Shown here: positions 13,001 through 25,258 of the stretch, piece after piece
How the letters are laid out: every line of letters starts with the position of its first letter
Numbering within the stretch: the stretch's first letter is position 1
Assembly (NCBI GenBank): GCA_025765595.1
Contig: JAIVFH010000027.1
Coordinates: forward strand, 186,001-250,000
From: Obelidium mucronatum
Taxonomy: Eukaryota; Chytridiomycota; Chytridiomycetes; Chytridiales; Chytriomycetaceae
Direction: 5' to 3'
Length of the DNA stretch: 64,000 bases
Notes under the pieces: generated by a model
Told to the model about the DNA's origin: nothing
The model's database searches: none
Seen by the model: the letters and a program-made list of their open reading frames with translations, nothing else
Made by a program: the position numbers and the translations under genes

Positions 13001-14428
13001 ATTGCAACGCGAAGGAGATGAGCTAGATGCAAAGATTCGAAAAGCTGAAAAGGAAATTAAAGCCTTGGAAAATACGTTGAAACTCATGAACGATCGTAAT
13101 GAAGGATACCGTATGAAGTGAGTATACACACTTTGAGTTCAAGGCATTATCTAATTCTTTCTTTATTCGTCTTTTAGCCTGTATAAAGCTGAATTAAATG
13201 CCTCTGACGTGCAGCATAAAGAGCTTTTGGAGCAGGTTTTCTGAATCTTTTACGCTCTCAACCTTGTTGAACTAACACGATTATAGCAATATCGAACCGT
13301 GATGGAAAGGTATAAGGCAAAGCGCCAGGACATTCAAACTCTCCAGCAAAATCTGCAGTCCCTTGAACGCACGTTCGCATCCATATCCAGCGATGAATCA
13401 TCACGGTTGCAAGCTGTTAATGTCATCAACACAAAGCTCAGCTCTATGGAGAAAGAGATCAAAGATCAGGAAGAAAAGCGAGACCGAGCATATAAATCCG
13501 CTGTTCGTGCTGCAAAGGCACTACACCAGGCAGCAAAATCAAGTGGAGCAGACGCAAATGCTTCCGTCGAAGAGCTTGATTTCCGTATTCGCGAGTGTAA
13601 AGATCTTGGAAACCTGGTTCAAACCGAAATCTCGAGGATCATGGATCAGCACCCCGAAATTACAATGAAAGTGATGGATTTGTACACCCAGGTTTGCGGC
13701 ACCACTGAAAATTTTCTGGATTTTTCTTCTCTGAAAAACACAAACTCAGAAAAACCTTGCGCCGCCGTCGAGACCCCTGTCCCGTGTTCCATCCAGGACT
13801 GACTCAAACGAGGGCAGTGAGACTTCAGTCTAATCGAGGTAAAAGCGGACTTGCGGGTAGATCCGTTGGAAACGCTATCTCGCGATCATCGTCCAGATCA
13901 TCGGTTATGGGAGCTTCATTTGGCGGTATTCCACCACGCACTGCAGGGCGGAGGACCGGTACACTCTCGCCAAGGAACCGACCGAAGCAATATTCCTGCA
14001 GTGCCAGGTGTAGCGATGACAGAGCCACACGCGCGAAGAGCGAGCCAAATTTCAACAACGAATATGAATTGTTAAGTGAAAGCTTTTTTTACTGCTGAAT
14101 TCTATCGCGTACACTGACTGTGAGAACCTCAGTGGCTGTAAGTTTACCACCGCCACCACCAAGTAGCAACCAAGCGATTCCTGGGATTCCAAAAAGGGTA
14201 GCGCCAGCATCTCATTCCTCAAACGTTAAAGCAGCTGCCGGAACAGCATCTTCTCCAGGAACATCATCTTCGGGAGGTGCTGTGGCAATGCCAGTGGCGA
14301 TTCCATCAGGAGACTTGCCCCGGGCTGGCTCGTCCGAGAAAGTTGGAGCCATCACCGGCGCCAACCGCATCAAGAAGCCAGCGCGGCCTGGAAGCGCCGG
14401 AAGCAGCAGCAGCTTTGGCAGTCGTTGA
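10093..14428 (+). CDS. CCDC39: CCDC39 (FAP59), axonemal ruler coiled-coil protein
   Basis: CCDC39 with CCDC40 forms the 96-nm molecular ruler that positions inner dynein arms and radial spokes on ciliary doublets. The whole protein is coiled coil and matches the animal family through its length, for example MLSSASDNNHV..FANAKNKEI at the start, DEWLRVQAEKEEDNFALLQY, LLYAQEFQIQQLERK, RYEILMTQFAPEEGEEE and REELQREGDELDAKIRKAEK. About fifteen exons are joined by GT..AG introns, most 50-90 nt. The Ser/Arg-rich C-terminal tail ends RPGSAGSSSS, like the animal protein. The join into that tail is uncertain: an intron 13692-13828 keeps the frame, while the nearer acceptor at 13749 gives a stop at 13831. 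The preceding 235 bases show nothing recognisable. Confidence 0.95.
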
Positions 14429-14459
14429 TTTGCAGCCGTTGTCCGAACACCAAAACAAA

Positions 14460-14465
14460 AATAAA
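14460..14465 (+). terminator. AATAAA poly(A) signal directly before the NSE1 start
   Basis: The hexamer sits 31 bases after the CCDC39 stop and two bases before the NSE1 ATG. Confidence 0.5.
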
Positions 14466-14467
14466 AG

Positions 14468-15733
14468 ATGACTTTTTCGCAGCGAGCCAAGCGGCGCATC
14501 GCCGACTCCGACGACGACGGCGGCGACGCGCACGCGCCGGCGACGCCGCGGACGCCGGCGAGGGGCGCCAAGCCCGCAACGCAAACGCCGCGCAACAAGC
14601 GGCGCGACGCCGAGGACTCGGACGCAGACTCCGGCGCAGACAGCGGCGCCGCCGAAGCCGCGGGCGCGCCGGGCTTTGCGGACAGGCTGGATCCGTCGGC
14701 GCTTGCGCCGCTGTTTGTGCAGACGTTCCTGCGCCGCTTCAAGACGGGCGCAACCGAAGAAGAAGTCGTGAAACTGTACAAGCACAGCTGTGTGGCGAAT
14801 GAGAAGCTGTTCAACAAAGACGCCTTGAAGCCCTTCTTGGCTGCGCTCAACGAAGACCTGAGTCACCTCGACCTCAACCTGGCAACAATGGTGCATCCAC
14901 AAACAGGCGTGCGGTCTTATGCACTTGTCAACACGAATCCAGATGAAGTGTCTCAACTGTCGACGCAGATGAACCCGAACGAGATTGCTTTCTTCAAGCG
15001 ACTGGTAATGGGATAGCGCTGCTCTTGCTCATCTAATGCGATCCTTGCCTCAGATTTACTTGATCATGACGGCTGATGATGATGTCTTTCAAATCACAAC
15101 ATCCGACGCACTGAGGGAATCAAAAGTAGCGAAGCTGAAAGCAACAGAAACAGAAGCCCTACTGGATTCTATTATTCAAAACGGTTGGCTTGATCTCAAG
15201 TTCAGGAATTTATATAGTCGAGTAACCATATCCTTTCTCAACTGCAATTTTTTGATTTTAGTAATGGATGGCTTTCCTTGAGTCTACGTGCCTTGATGGA
15301 GCTCAAGACATACCTTCGAGAAGAGTATGAAGATTCAGTCCAGTATTGCTAGTGTTTGCAAGGATTTAGTGACCACAAATGTAAGTTGCCTGTCTTAAAT
15401 GCAAGAGTTGTGTTAAAAGTATCTCCAATTGGTAGTATGAAAGATGCGCTATTGGAGCATGCCCTGGACGGTTGCATAAGTTCTGTGCGGGAAGATACTT
15501 TGGTAGTAAATGCGCGGGTGTGTCCTCACGAAGGTTGTGGATCTGCGTGGGAAGGAATCACGCCTGTTCCTTCAAACAGTGGTGCAAGAAGAGGTGATGG
15601 TTCTTCGAAACGAAGACAGATGCGATCGGATAATGCTGATTCGGATGACTCGGATGCCGACAAAGAGGGTAACCTGGACGGATTTGTTGTTGCCGACGGA
15701 GAAGACGAAGGGGGAGAAGGAGAAGAAGAGTAG
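14468..15733 (+). CDS. NSE1: NSE1, RING-type subunit of the SMC5/6 complex (with a +1 frame break)
   Basis: Non-SMC element 1, the RING partner of the NSE3 MAGE protein in the SMC5/6 DNA-repair complex. After a GC-rich acidic N-terminus come the winged-helix blocks SYALVNTNPDEVSQLSTQM, NEIAFFKRLIYLIMTADDD and NGWLSLSLRALMELKTYLRE. The C-terminus forms the RING-CH zinc module: C-S-V-C, ERCAIGAC, LHKFCAGRYF, CPHEGC. Introns are 15005-15053, about 15197-15258 (GTTCAG donor) and 15381-15435. The sequence YEDSVQYC then meets TAG; skipping one base at 15350 gives CSVCKDLVTTN, exactly the Cys-x2-Cys pair the family needs. No intron keeps both cysteines. The acidic C-terminal tail ends in TAG. Confidence 0.88.
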
Positions 15734-15776
15734 ATTTTGAATACTTGTTTTTGTTTTTTGTACTTAATTGTCCGAA

Positions 15777-18360
15777 ATGGAAGTCCTTCGATGTACATAC
15801 CACGATGCCGTATATGCATCATCGGCCTCCTCCGAAGGATCTGTTACGGAAATAGTAAACGCTTTTGTTTCTACATCGAGACTTCCTGAGTGCCTCACTC
15901 GTTTTCTTCAACAGCTGCTATTCGTGAACACGATCCAGGAAGCTTCAAAGCCCAGCGACCCTTCGGCCGAAGTGAATGTATATGCTCTTTCTCTGTCGTG
16001 CTATAAATGCGGTCCCCTCATCCAATCCCTTGCTGACAATTTAGGAAACTACCACCCATCTACAAAATCACATCGCAACTCTCACTGATACGTTCCTCGG
16101 TGATTTTCCTTCGATTGAATGCAAATACTCGACGACGATTCCGTCCGAAATGTGGTCGAGAGGGTGGTGGGCCTGGACTCCTTTAATGGAAAGCAATACA
16201 ATATCAGAGACATCAGAAATCCTTGGCGGCGAAGAGCCACCTCAAGGAGTTTCTAAAGACGAATGGAATCGAATATGGAGGTGGCGATGTTTCGTGTACT
16301 CTACTATTGCAAGTGGTGATGCTGATGACAAGACACGCACCAAAACTATTGACAAGAGTGTCAAAGAATGGATGATGGCACTGAAAATGAGAGAGTATGC
16401 TCATTTCACTTTTGCTAGTTGCTTTTTTTTTTGAGTTTCGAATATTGTTAACGTGCATTGCTTGTTTTGTTTGTAGGGCTCAGCTTGTATTGGTCGTGTT
16501 GATGGAGTGTATTCGGCTACATCGCGTGTATTCTACTATAGGAACGCTCCCTCAGCTTAAGTTATTCCCTAAAGAAGAAGATCGCAATGAAGAGGAGGAA
16601 GAGGACGAAAGGTCGAGGTATTCCAAAAGAAAGCGCACTTCAAAGCACGGGAGGACAAAGAAAAAAGCCAAAACAGATGGCGGAGATGGTTTTGACGTTG
16701 AGATTCCAGTCACGCCTGCTGAGCGCGTTGGGGAGTATGTGGCTGCTGTCGTGCAGTTGTTTGATCGGATAATGATTTGGGACTCTCTCTTTTTCAAAGC
16801 ACTTGAAAACGATGAAGATGCGGCAGTTGGTAAGCAATTTCGGATGTTCATGGTTGACTGTCTTGCGAAATGGTGAGTTTAATGGAAGAAATATTTTAAA
16901 ATTCTCGATTTGACAAGCAACGCAGCTTTCTCCAAGATGTGCAGAATATTGTGGAATCTCTTTTTATCAAAGCTGGTCTCGCTGTCCCGATTGCTCAGAA
17001 GGCTAAACCTTTGACTGGAAAGGGCGTTGCGTCAAAGAAAAGAAAACCAGACAGCCCCACACATTTATCCAACTCTGATTTATCTACCAAAGTCGTCATT
17101 AAACCGCCTCATCAGCAACAAGCTTCATCCATTCTTCGGCGAATGTCTCGCGCATCTTCCCGACTCCAACAAACCTCTGTGCCGTCAATGGCGACCATTT
17201 CTTCTTCCCAAGAATCACTACTATCTTCTTCACAAATATCTTCAACTTCTTCAGCAAATGGAATTCCCAAGCGATCTGGAAGCTCCATATCCGATACTTC
17301 CTCTATGCTGAATACCGACGGGTTCTCGGCCAGTTCCGTTGCTCTCTCCACTAGAAGTCGGTCAAATCGATCAAGCTTGACAAGCCTGTCGAACCGAGTA
17401 GTGAGCCTGGCGCCAAAAAACCAAATGACGGCCAGCGATAAGGCAAAGCAGGTGTTGCTTAAGAAAATGGAACAACAAAAACAGCAAGAAAACGAAAGTA
17501 TTCAGAGCGGGGTGGCGAAGCACTCGTTGTCGTCAAATGGCTGTGAAGGAAGCACGAAATCTGTCACAAGGATTTCCAAAGACGAGAAGGCTGCAATTTT
17601 GAAGGCCAGAGAAGAAAAATTGATGAAAGCTGCTGAGTTAATGGCAAAGCGAATGAATGGGGGCAGCAGTAACAGTAGTGGAATTGTATTGCCTGCAATG
17701 TCTACGGGAGGGGTGAGTGGAATGACTGCCGCCAGTGTCGCGCTGCGTAGAAATGGAAGCTTTGGAGCAGTGGTTAATGAGAAAGAGAGGCTTAAGAATG
17801 ATTTGAAGTTAACGGAACGACTGAGAGGACCCGATCTAGTTTTGAGACGTGAGTTGACAAAGAAAAGGTTTTTTCGTTTGGTCCACACAACGTCTAACTA
17901 ATTGTATTAGGCCAATCGAGTTCACTGGTATTTTTCTCGATATATTTATTTTCAAGTTTTCACATTTTATTCTTTGTAGGTGAATAGCAACACTGCAAAC
18001 GTGGCAGCAACAACAACCGAGAATTCAAAACCACCCCTGCCACCATCAACACCCAAAAAGCAAGTTGCTTCATATCGTGATCCACAATCTACTCCAACTT
18101 CACAGCGCCGCTCTCGGATTTCCCGGATGACTCTGCCGTTCTTGAACAGTGGCAAAAAACATTCACAAGATTTCCAGAACGTGAATTGGAATGAGATTGA
18201 AAACTCCTGTATGATGGCTCTCCAAGAAAACCAAATGCCTGTGTCAGATAGTCCCATTAAGGACTTTGTACACGAACGACCTGCTGTTAAATTGAAAGTT
18301 CGCAGTGCTAAAAAACGGATGGCAGCACGAATGTTGGATATTGATTCTCTGTTCCAATAA
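15777..18360 (+). CDS. SLD3-like DNA replication initiation protein
   Basis: Probable Sld3-type factor, which loads CDC45 onto origin-bound MCM2-7 after CDK phosphorylation. The main clue is the block KMREAQLVLVVLMECIRLH after an intron near 16396-16476, resembling the fungal Sld3 core (..REIQLQIILLLE..), followed by a long basic, Ser/Thr-rich C-terminus containing SP sites and short basic patches suited to CDK regulation. Introns near 15980-16044, 16396-16476, 16873-16926, 17850-17911 and 17927-17980 are GT..AG and frame-preserving. The C-terminus ends KRMAARMLDIDSLFQ. Treslin-like or another basic nuclear protein cannot be excluded. A profile search with the Sld3 family would settle it. Confidence 0.5.
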
Positions 18361-18457
18361 ACGAAATAAAAATAGAAATCACGAACAAAAGTATTTATAT
18401 ATATATTCTTCTCTTGACGTTATGCCATTGCTGATAAAGTGGACTGGCTTCTCATTA

Positions 18458-20428
18458 TTAAAGGTCCGCAAACTGAACCCAACCATTAATCACAAATAAA
18501 TCATAAATTTGCTGAGTCTTGTGAACATCAATCTTGATGAGAGCACGTGCTTGCTTTCTCGTTAATCCTCCATTTTCTGCGTAGTACTTCAGAAGAGTTT
18601 CTTTAATGACCAGATACGCTCGAGGTAGCAATCGAAGATTGGAACAAAGCTGCTGTTCATTAGGGACAAGGAGGTCAAATCCATCAGCAGTGGATATGTC
18701 AAGCGGCGTGTATGTTTTCCGGTTTGGAACTGGAACGTATGCTGGGTGTGCAGCTGACGCCATGGAGCTGAGTCGTGGCGGTTGGATTCCGCGATGGGTT
18801 GGAGGTGCCTATCAACTCATTCAGGTACAATCTTTGTATAAATCACAATCAAAACAACATACAGGACGAATATGTTGCCTGTGTGGGTTTGCCAATCCAG
18901 CGGCTTTGTATGACAACTGTTTTCCTTGACTGTTAGACTAAAATAGCTGCAATAATTGCGGATGGACTTACCCGTTGATTTTTCTCTCTGATGTAATCGT
19001 TGGCGCTGCTCAAACTCGTGACGCCCATTCGTCGAAATTCCTGTAATTCAGCAATACGAGCCCGCAGCCGTTGCTCGCGTAATAATCCCTCAGTGAAGTC
19101 ATCCATATCAGCGCTTGTTTGCAATCTGGAGAAAACTCGAATTCGATTGTACAAGTCACGTTCTTCTTTTGTTCGCTTCTTTTCCAGCATTTGTAGTCGT
19201 TTGAATTCATGTGCGATATTTCGATCTTTGAGAAACTTTTTTCGTTCCGTTCGCCGATCCAAGGAAATGTTATAAATATTGAGCATAGTTGTTTTGAGCA
19301 CTACGCAAACAAAGAGAAAAGTCAGATATCAAAGCCTCAAACTCAAATTTTAATAACATACAAATCTCTTCAGGGCTTTCATTGTCTTCAAAAACCATGT
19401 CTTTGATGGGGTTTTCGGCATCTTGTTCAAACTCATGGTCAAACTCTTCACGACCGGGCATATAGCCTTGAATTTCGTGATTTGCTGGACCACTTGTGCA
19501 AGACTGAGTGGACGGTGAACCGTGAGATAGTGTGTATGTCTTGGAATAAGTGTACTTACTCGTTCTGGTTTCTTTAGCGGTGGATTCGGGTCTCGATGAA
19601 CATATTTCCGCGTTTTCACCTTATCGAATACTTTTGACATATCCTTTGGGAGAGGCAGGCGTGAGTAAAACGTGTCAGGTGAAGTCGTTGCAAAAGGAGA
19701 AAAAATTACAGGTAAAGGCCACGTTTCTGAAGCGCAATAGAAGGTTCGATAGTGAGAATCCACTTCTTCTTTCGTTTTCGTTCCAATATGCGTTGATATC
19801 TGATCCCAATTACTGTAAAATTTGAAGTTAATCGAGGATCACAAGCCTGCGACCAGGTACTTACCCAATACCGTATACTTTCATCCCATCCACGAGGAGA
19901 AGTTCTTCGTGAGCTGTCCATTCGGCATCAAACAAGGGCCAATCCAGTCCTTCCTATTATTTTCTCACGCTTAGTAATGAAGGGAACACAAACCAAAATC
20001 AAAACGCGGGATAAAAGGCGTGAACAATGCAAAGCAATTGTGGAATCTTTGCAAACGGTTTACCTTGATAAGATAGTCGTGGGTTCTCAAGTGCCCTTTC
20101 ACTTCCATCCCCGCAGCAAAGCATGGGATACAGAGATCCAGCGGCTCTCCGTCACTGCCCTTACATTCCGCACACGAAATCTTCAATACATTTGTGATAT
20201 CTTTCGAACAAGCATCGCAGGTGTATTGAAATGCAAATTCGTCGCTGTCTGTTTTTTTTATGGGTGTGCGGTGAATTAAATAAAAGAAAATACAAAGTCG
20301 AGCGAGGATAGGTGCGAGTGCAGTATCAAATGATAGCTTAGGCTATTGGCAATGAATTTAAGCGGGATCGAGGAAGCTGAAAGGGCACCTGCGGGTGGTC
20401 CAGTTGTCGGCGGGTTCTCGGTTGCCAT
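18458..20428 (-). CDS. ADA2: ADA2, SAGA/ADA transcriptional adaptor
   Basis: Adaptor that activates the GCN5 acetyltransferase in SAGA and ADA. Domain order is diagnostic. A short first exon, [13 protein letters not shown], joins a ZZ finger ([29 protein letters not shown] [10 protein letters not shown]). A SANT/Myb domain follows ([40 protein letters not shown]), then the ADA2 box [34 protein letters not shown] and a C-terminal SWIRM domain ([33 protein letters not shown]). About nine exons use GT..AG introns. The proposed start at 20428 depends on a 150-nt first intron and is moderately certain. Confidence 0.92.
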
Positions 20429-20552
20429 TCAAGATTTTCACTTCCCCCCAACGCACCAACAACGCCAACAATCAAAGATCCCAATGATCTAACATCTCTG
20501 AATAAACGAGCGATATTCGAATATTTTTTATTTCTTGACACGAAAGCTTTTT

Positions 20553-21281
20553 TCATTGCACCCAGGTTCCGTGAGATGAGTACTCTGCAACACTTTTAGC
20601 TTCCAAGAACGACAACCAATCTGAATGCGTTGTTGGAAGTAGACCCATTGCACTGCATTTGTAAACCCCCAATCCCATCAAAACACATTGCGCCAAAACA
20701 AACACGATTTTGGGTAAAATCAGGTTTCCATTTCCTGCCGCCTTCTTCTTTTTGTCGGTACTGACAGTCTCAAAGCGAGTGAATGCTGCTCAAACATGGC
20801 GAGTCAGCGGAGCCCTCTTCGCAGGAATTCAAAGGCACTAACCTTGATTCGTTGCCAAAATTGCATTCCCAGAATTCATAAACAGCATCACAGTGACCAT
20901 AATAGAGTAGATTTGAACAGAGTTTCCTGACATGTACAGCATGAAAGCTTGCATCGGCACCTGCTTCAATGGACCGAGAGCAGTTTCCCAAGATTTCTAG
21001 CCAAATACCACAGCCGTTTTAGCTTACGTCAAAGAACAGCCAGAGGCTATTCTGAGAGTTCCCTCTAACCTTCAGTTTCAAATTCGCCATATTTGCATCA
21101 ATCGCAGCTTGTTCCTCTTCCGTTGGTTCCTTCTGTGTCATTTGGAGTTGATACAATATTAACAAAACCATCGTTTCGGTACCTCTTTGCCGCGGCTCTT
21201 GCTGCCGTCGCTAGATGCTAAAGCAAATGAGAATCCCTTTGGGTCCAACTGCTCGGTGTTGGCGAATGCTCTAGAGGTCAT
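20553..21281 (-). CDS. EMC4: EMC4, ER membrane protein complex subunit 4
   Basis: Subunit of the EMC insertase that inserts tail-anchored and multipass proteins into the ER membrane. The conserved core reads SWETALGPLKQVPMQAF, then a transmembrane helix (MLYMSGNSVQIYSIMVTVML), a cytosolic loop FTRFETVSTDKKKK, a second helix (ILPKIVFVLAQCVLMGLGVY) and the family signature KCSAMGLLPTTHSDWLSFLE. Four exons are spliced with introns near 21132-21182, 20994-21071 and about 20783-20846. The start is taken at the ATG at 21281; an in-frame ATG at 21350 would add 23 residues. The gene ends 125 bases upstream of the ADA2 start on the same strand. Confidence 0.9.
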
Positions 21282-21490
21282 AGTCAAAAATGAGTACATC
21301 CAACTCGCTGGTGCACCCTCTGAATGAATGGCATTCACAGAGTCATTCATGTGCCTGAAAGAACTAACGATTGATCCAGCGAGGTGAAGTCCAACTTAAT
21401 CCCCATTTTTTCAAATGTACTAATAAATAAATAAAGAATATGCATAAGTTACATTAGCGAAACATGCCGTTTTATTTGATTCATCTGAAA

Positions 21491-24079
21491 TCACAGCGAC
21501 GCCAAAGATGTCGCTTTAAAAAGCAGTCCGTCTAAAGCCCCATCTTTCTGTTCGTCTTCGAGCAAACTAGCCAACGGATCATCCACTTTTGCACTCTCCG
21601 TTCCTGCGGCGACATTGCTACCGTTTGCCAATGCCAAAGAAGTTCCTGCTATACTCCCAGTCCCATTATCATCGCTTTCCACCGCTGCAAGCAACACACC
21701 CAACATAGCAGCATCAATTTGCTCCACTTCAAGGTTACAACACATTCCAATAATTCTCTTGTAATTTAATTCATGAGCCTGATCCGAAGCCTTGATGGCT
21801 TCAATTTCAGCCGCGAGGATTTGGTTGTCTGTTCCTTCTTTGACACGTGTGTTTTCAGGATTTGAATCTTTTGACGCAGGTAAGATGCACCAGATTCATC
21901 TGAAGTGGATATATTTTCCACCTCTGGAGCTCCTCCTCCTTCTTTCATAGCAGTATCACCGTCAGCGGAGTCAATAGCTACCACAGAGTCCAGTTCATTT
22001 TCCATCGCACGACGCGCAGCCTCTGCTTTTCGTTCCAAATCTTCCTTCAAACTCAACTCCACCGCCTGCAGTTTGCTCGCCAGATCAGGTAGTCTGGCAT
22101 TTTGTGTTCGTAGCACTTGATTCACACGATTCAAATCAGATAGCTCAGCAGCCAAGGTTTGGATCAGTTTCCTTTTGCTTGTAAGTTGAGTTTCTTTGGC
22201 TTGAACTTGTTCCGAGAATGATGAGTTGAGAGTTTGTATCATGTTTTGGAGGCCTGAATAGATGGAGGAAAATAGGAATTAAAAAATGACCCCAACAATT
22301 AATCAAGAAGTTGTACCCTGTGAAAGATCAAAGGCCTTCTTTAAAAGTGCATCAGATTCAGCTCCAATTGAGCCTGCGGGATGTGGTGGCAATCCCTTTG
22401 TAAGCATTGATCACTGAAGATATTGCTTTTGTTGGGACAACAGATTCGGTACTGGTAGATAGCTTGGCCTTCCATAAATCATCCATTCCAAAATCAACAG
22501 GCGTCAATCCTGCGCTGTTTGGAATCTCATAACTGGCCCCAGCTTCCACAAACAACTCAACAGCAACTCGCCCCCCTATCCGTGCCGCAATATTCAAAGC
22601 AGTGTCACCGTTTACGTCCTGACCATCAAGTAAGGACTTCAATTCGGGCTCTTCAGCACTATTTTTCGCAATGAATTCCAAGACACATTCCAAATAATAC
22701 CGCGCAGCTCCCGAATACCCCCGAACACCAAACCCAAGAGAGATATGATGTAGAACGGATCTTTGCTTGTTATCCCGCAAAATCAAAACCTTTGCACCAA
22801 AGAGTTTGATCAAGGATTTGAATGATTGTGAATCACTATTGTTTGAACTCAACACTGCACGAATTAGAGCAGATTCTCCATTGGAGTTAATAGCAAATGG
22901 GGAACAGGTTTTGGAGGATATAAGAGCGGCTGCTATAGGAAGTTTTCCGAGAGTTGCTGCCCAGTGAAGAGCAGTGTGACCAACATCATCAATTACTAGA
23001 TCCGGTTCAATTTCTTGATCGCCTGGTTGCTTTGACACGAGAAATTCTGGAGGACTAGCACGATCAGGTCCAGTGAAAATTGAAAGAAGAATTTGGCGTT
23101 GTCGCTCAATAGACAATCGAGCTGGTGTCAGTTTGGTGATTTGTGATACATTGTTTGCACCCGTGGCATCAAACTCAGCCATTACTTCGTCATCAGATTC
23201 GCCAATCACGCCACGTATTCGTTTTCCGCGGCCTGTGGGGCGATTCGGTGCCACAGAAGCAGGATCCTCCCCATCATCATCGTCATCATCAAAATCAGAT
23301 CCCGAGCTTGACTCTGCCTGTTGCGCAGAGCGGCCCCCACGCTTTGGTCGTTCCAGTTCTTTTCGTTTATGAGAAGTTGTAGCAGGCTTTTGTTGACCAG
23401 CTGGCTTGGAGGAGCGACTATCACCGCTAACAATAGGTTTTCCAACTTTTGCCACATTCTCCTGTTGTGACCCAGCTTGCGGTGGTTGAAAATCCACAAG
23501 AGGTTGCAGAATTGCAGCCGCATGAAAGCGTTCAGCTATTTTAACTGCTCTCGCCATAGGCACCCTTGAATTCCCCACATCAGCAATCAGACAAAGAAAA
23601 AGTTCACACGCACCACACGCCCTGGTATTTCCCGTAGCCGCCCTGGATCTTCTCCGACTTTGCGTTTTCGCTGATAGCTTCGAGCACCTGCATGCGCTTG
23701 TTCTTGTCGACGTTTGCGACCTTCAGGATCTGCGTCACGTTCAGGAACGAGTCTGAGCGGCGCCGCATCAGCGCCGTGCCGTTGCACATCATTTCAAAGA
23801 CCGGAATGCCGGAATACACGGCGCCGTAGATGACGGGCTGCGGCGGCGGCGCCAGCGCATGCAGCGGCGCGGGCACCGGCGAGCCAAGCAGGCGGTCGAG
23901 CTCCGCGTCTTCGGCCTCGCGGCTGCGCGCCGGCGGCGGCGGCGGCGCGGCGGGCGGCGGCGGCGCTGGGCCTGGCGGCGCCGTTAGCGTCGCAAAACAC
24001 AAACACACATGCAGAAAAGAGGCAAAAAGATAACAATTTAACACGCACCAGTCCCGAACAGCATCTCATCAAAGTCCAT
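21491..24079 (-). CDS. MBF/SBF-type APSES transcription factor (MBP1/RES family)
   Basis: G1/S cell-cycle transcription factor. Exon 1 encodes MDFDEMLFGTG. After an intron with a GC-rich 3' end comes a Pro-rich stretch and the APSES/KilA-N DNA-binding domain (IYGAVYSGIPVFEMM, MRRRSDSFLNVTQIL, GGYGKYQGVW-VP). Ankyrin repeats follow (GHTALHWAATLGKLPIA, DVNGDTALNIAARIGG), then a coiled coil and the family's C-terminal end (NYKRIIGMCC..). The frame shifts by +1 near 22395 (AYKG to LPPHPAGSIGAESDALLKKA); a 46-nt intron is possible but would remove conserved-looking sequence. A second shift near 21846 can be explained by a 58-nt intron. The first coding part is strongly GC-rich. Confidence 0.88.
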
Positions 24080-24147
24080 TATTTATGTCCTATTTCCTGT
24101 GTTTATTTGCTTCTTCGTATTTTGCTGAATTTGCTGAAAATTGCCAA

Positions 24148-25217
24148 ATGCAACCAAACAAGTGGGACAAATTCAAGTACGAAGACTCTGACTGCGACGA
24201 CGAAGAAGGCCGTTTGAAGGCGCCGGCGGATTTAGGCCTTCCCAAGGCTAAGCTGATCACCGCGCCTTGGGTAACTGCCATACTCACTCACGTTTGACGT
24301 CTGCGATAACTAGAATATGGGATTATACAGGATCCGTACTGTGAGGAAGTTCGCTGGGCGCTAACTCGACATGGTGTGCCGTTCACTGAATACGCGTATC
24401 CATGGCCCCTCAACCATCTGGCGGCCCTGGAATATTCCGACCCCATGCCCCACAAGCAGCATACAACAGTTCCCGTGTTTATCAACTATAAGAACGAGGT
24501 TTTTCGGCTCTTTTTTCCGTCTTTAGACGTGAGCTCATTGGATGATATTCGCAGGTTTACAAAAGGTCAACTGCAGATATTTTCATGTTTCTGTATGCCC
24601 ATTCATTCAACACATCCTTGAAAGTATATTCCGAACCAAACGCATTGGTCCTTCAAGAAATGCTTGGCCAAGTGTTTGCACCAGCAGTCACAACAATTTT
24701 CCTCAGCACTGTAGTTGTCTTCAACCGCACTTACTAAAAAGTACTTGCTGGATCCCATCCATTTGAACTCCCACTCAGCCATCATTCATACTTTTTGGCC
24801 TGCTTCTAAAGCCTCTGTTGTACTTTGCGTACAAGCTCTCAGCCAAAGACGTTGCCCAAGCTTGGAAAACCGTTGACGGAATATTCACACTTGTTGAAAG
24901 AGAACTATCCAACAATGAGAAACAAGTATATTTCTTCATCAAGTTTTACAGCAGCAGACATTGCTTTCTCAGCTCATGCCATGCTTGTCTTGTATCCCAA
25001 TGAGCAAGACGACGGAGAGTCTGGATGCAAAGGACTTGGGATGACTCTTCCCTCGCTTAAAGAGCTGCCTGAAGCTATAGCCGAGAAAGTTAAAACGCTC
25101 AGAAATAGAAGCAGCTGGAAAACACGCGTTGAAAATGTTCCGCACTGAAAGAACATACAGCTCCCACCCCGATGGATACAGATCATTTCCGTCGAAATAC
25201 GCCAAAGGTTTTTCTTC

Positions 25218-25258
<41 letters not shown>

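Noticed and set aside
13692..13835. +1 frame break in the CCDC39 tail at GTC-TAA
   Set aside because: An intron 13692-13828 (GT..AG, branch-like CTGAC 30 nt before the end) joins DLYTQ to SNRGKSG in frame, so no frameshift is required.
18606..18929. Plus-strand ORF opposite the ADA2 SWIRM exon
   Set aside because: Antisense shadow; the minus strand encodes conserved SWIRM residues.
19480..19560. Frame break in ADA2 before the YMPGREEF block
   Set aside because: Using the acceptor ACTCAG 14 bases earlier than the first one tried gives [17 protein letters not shown] in frame.
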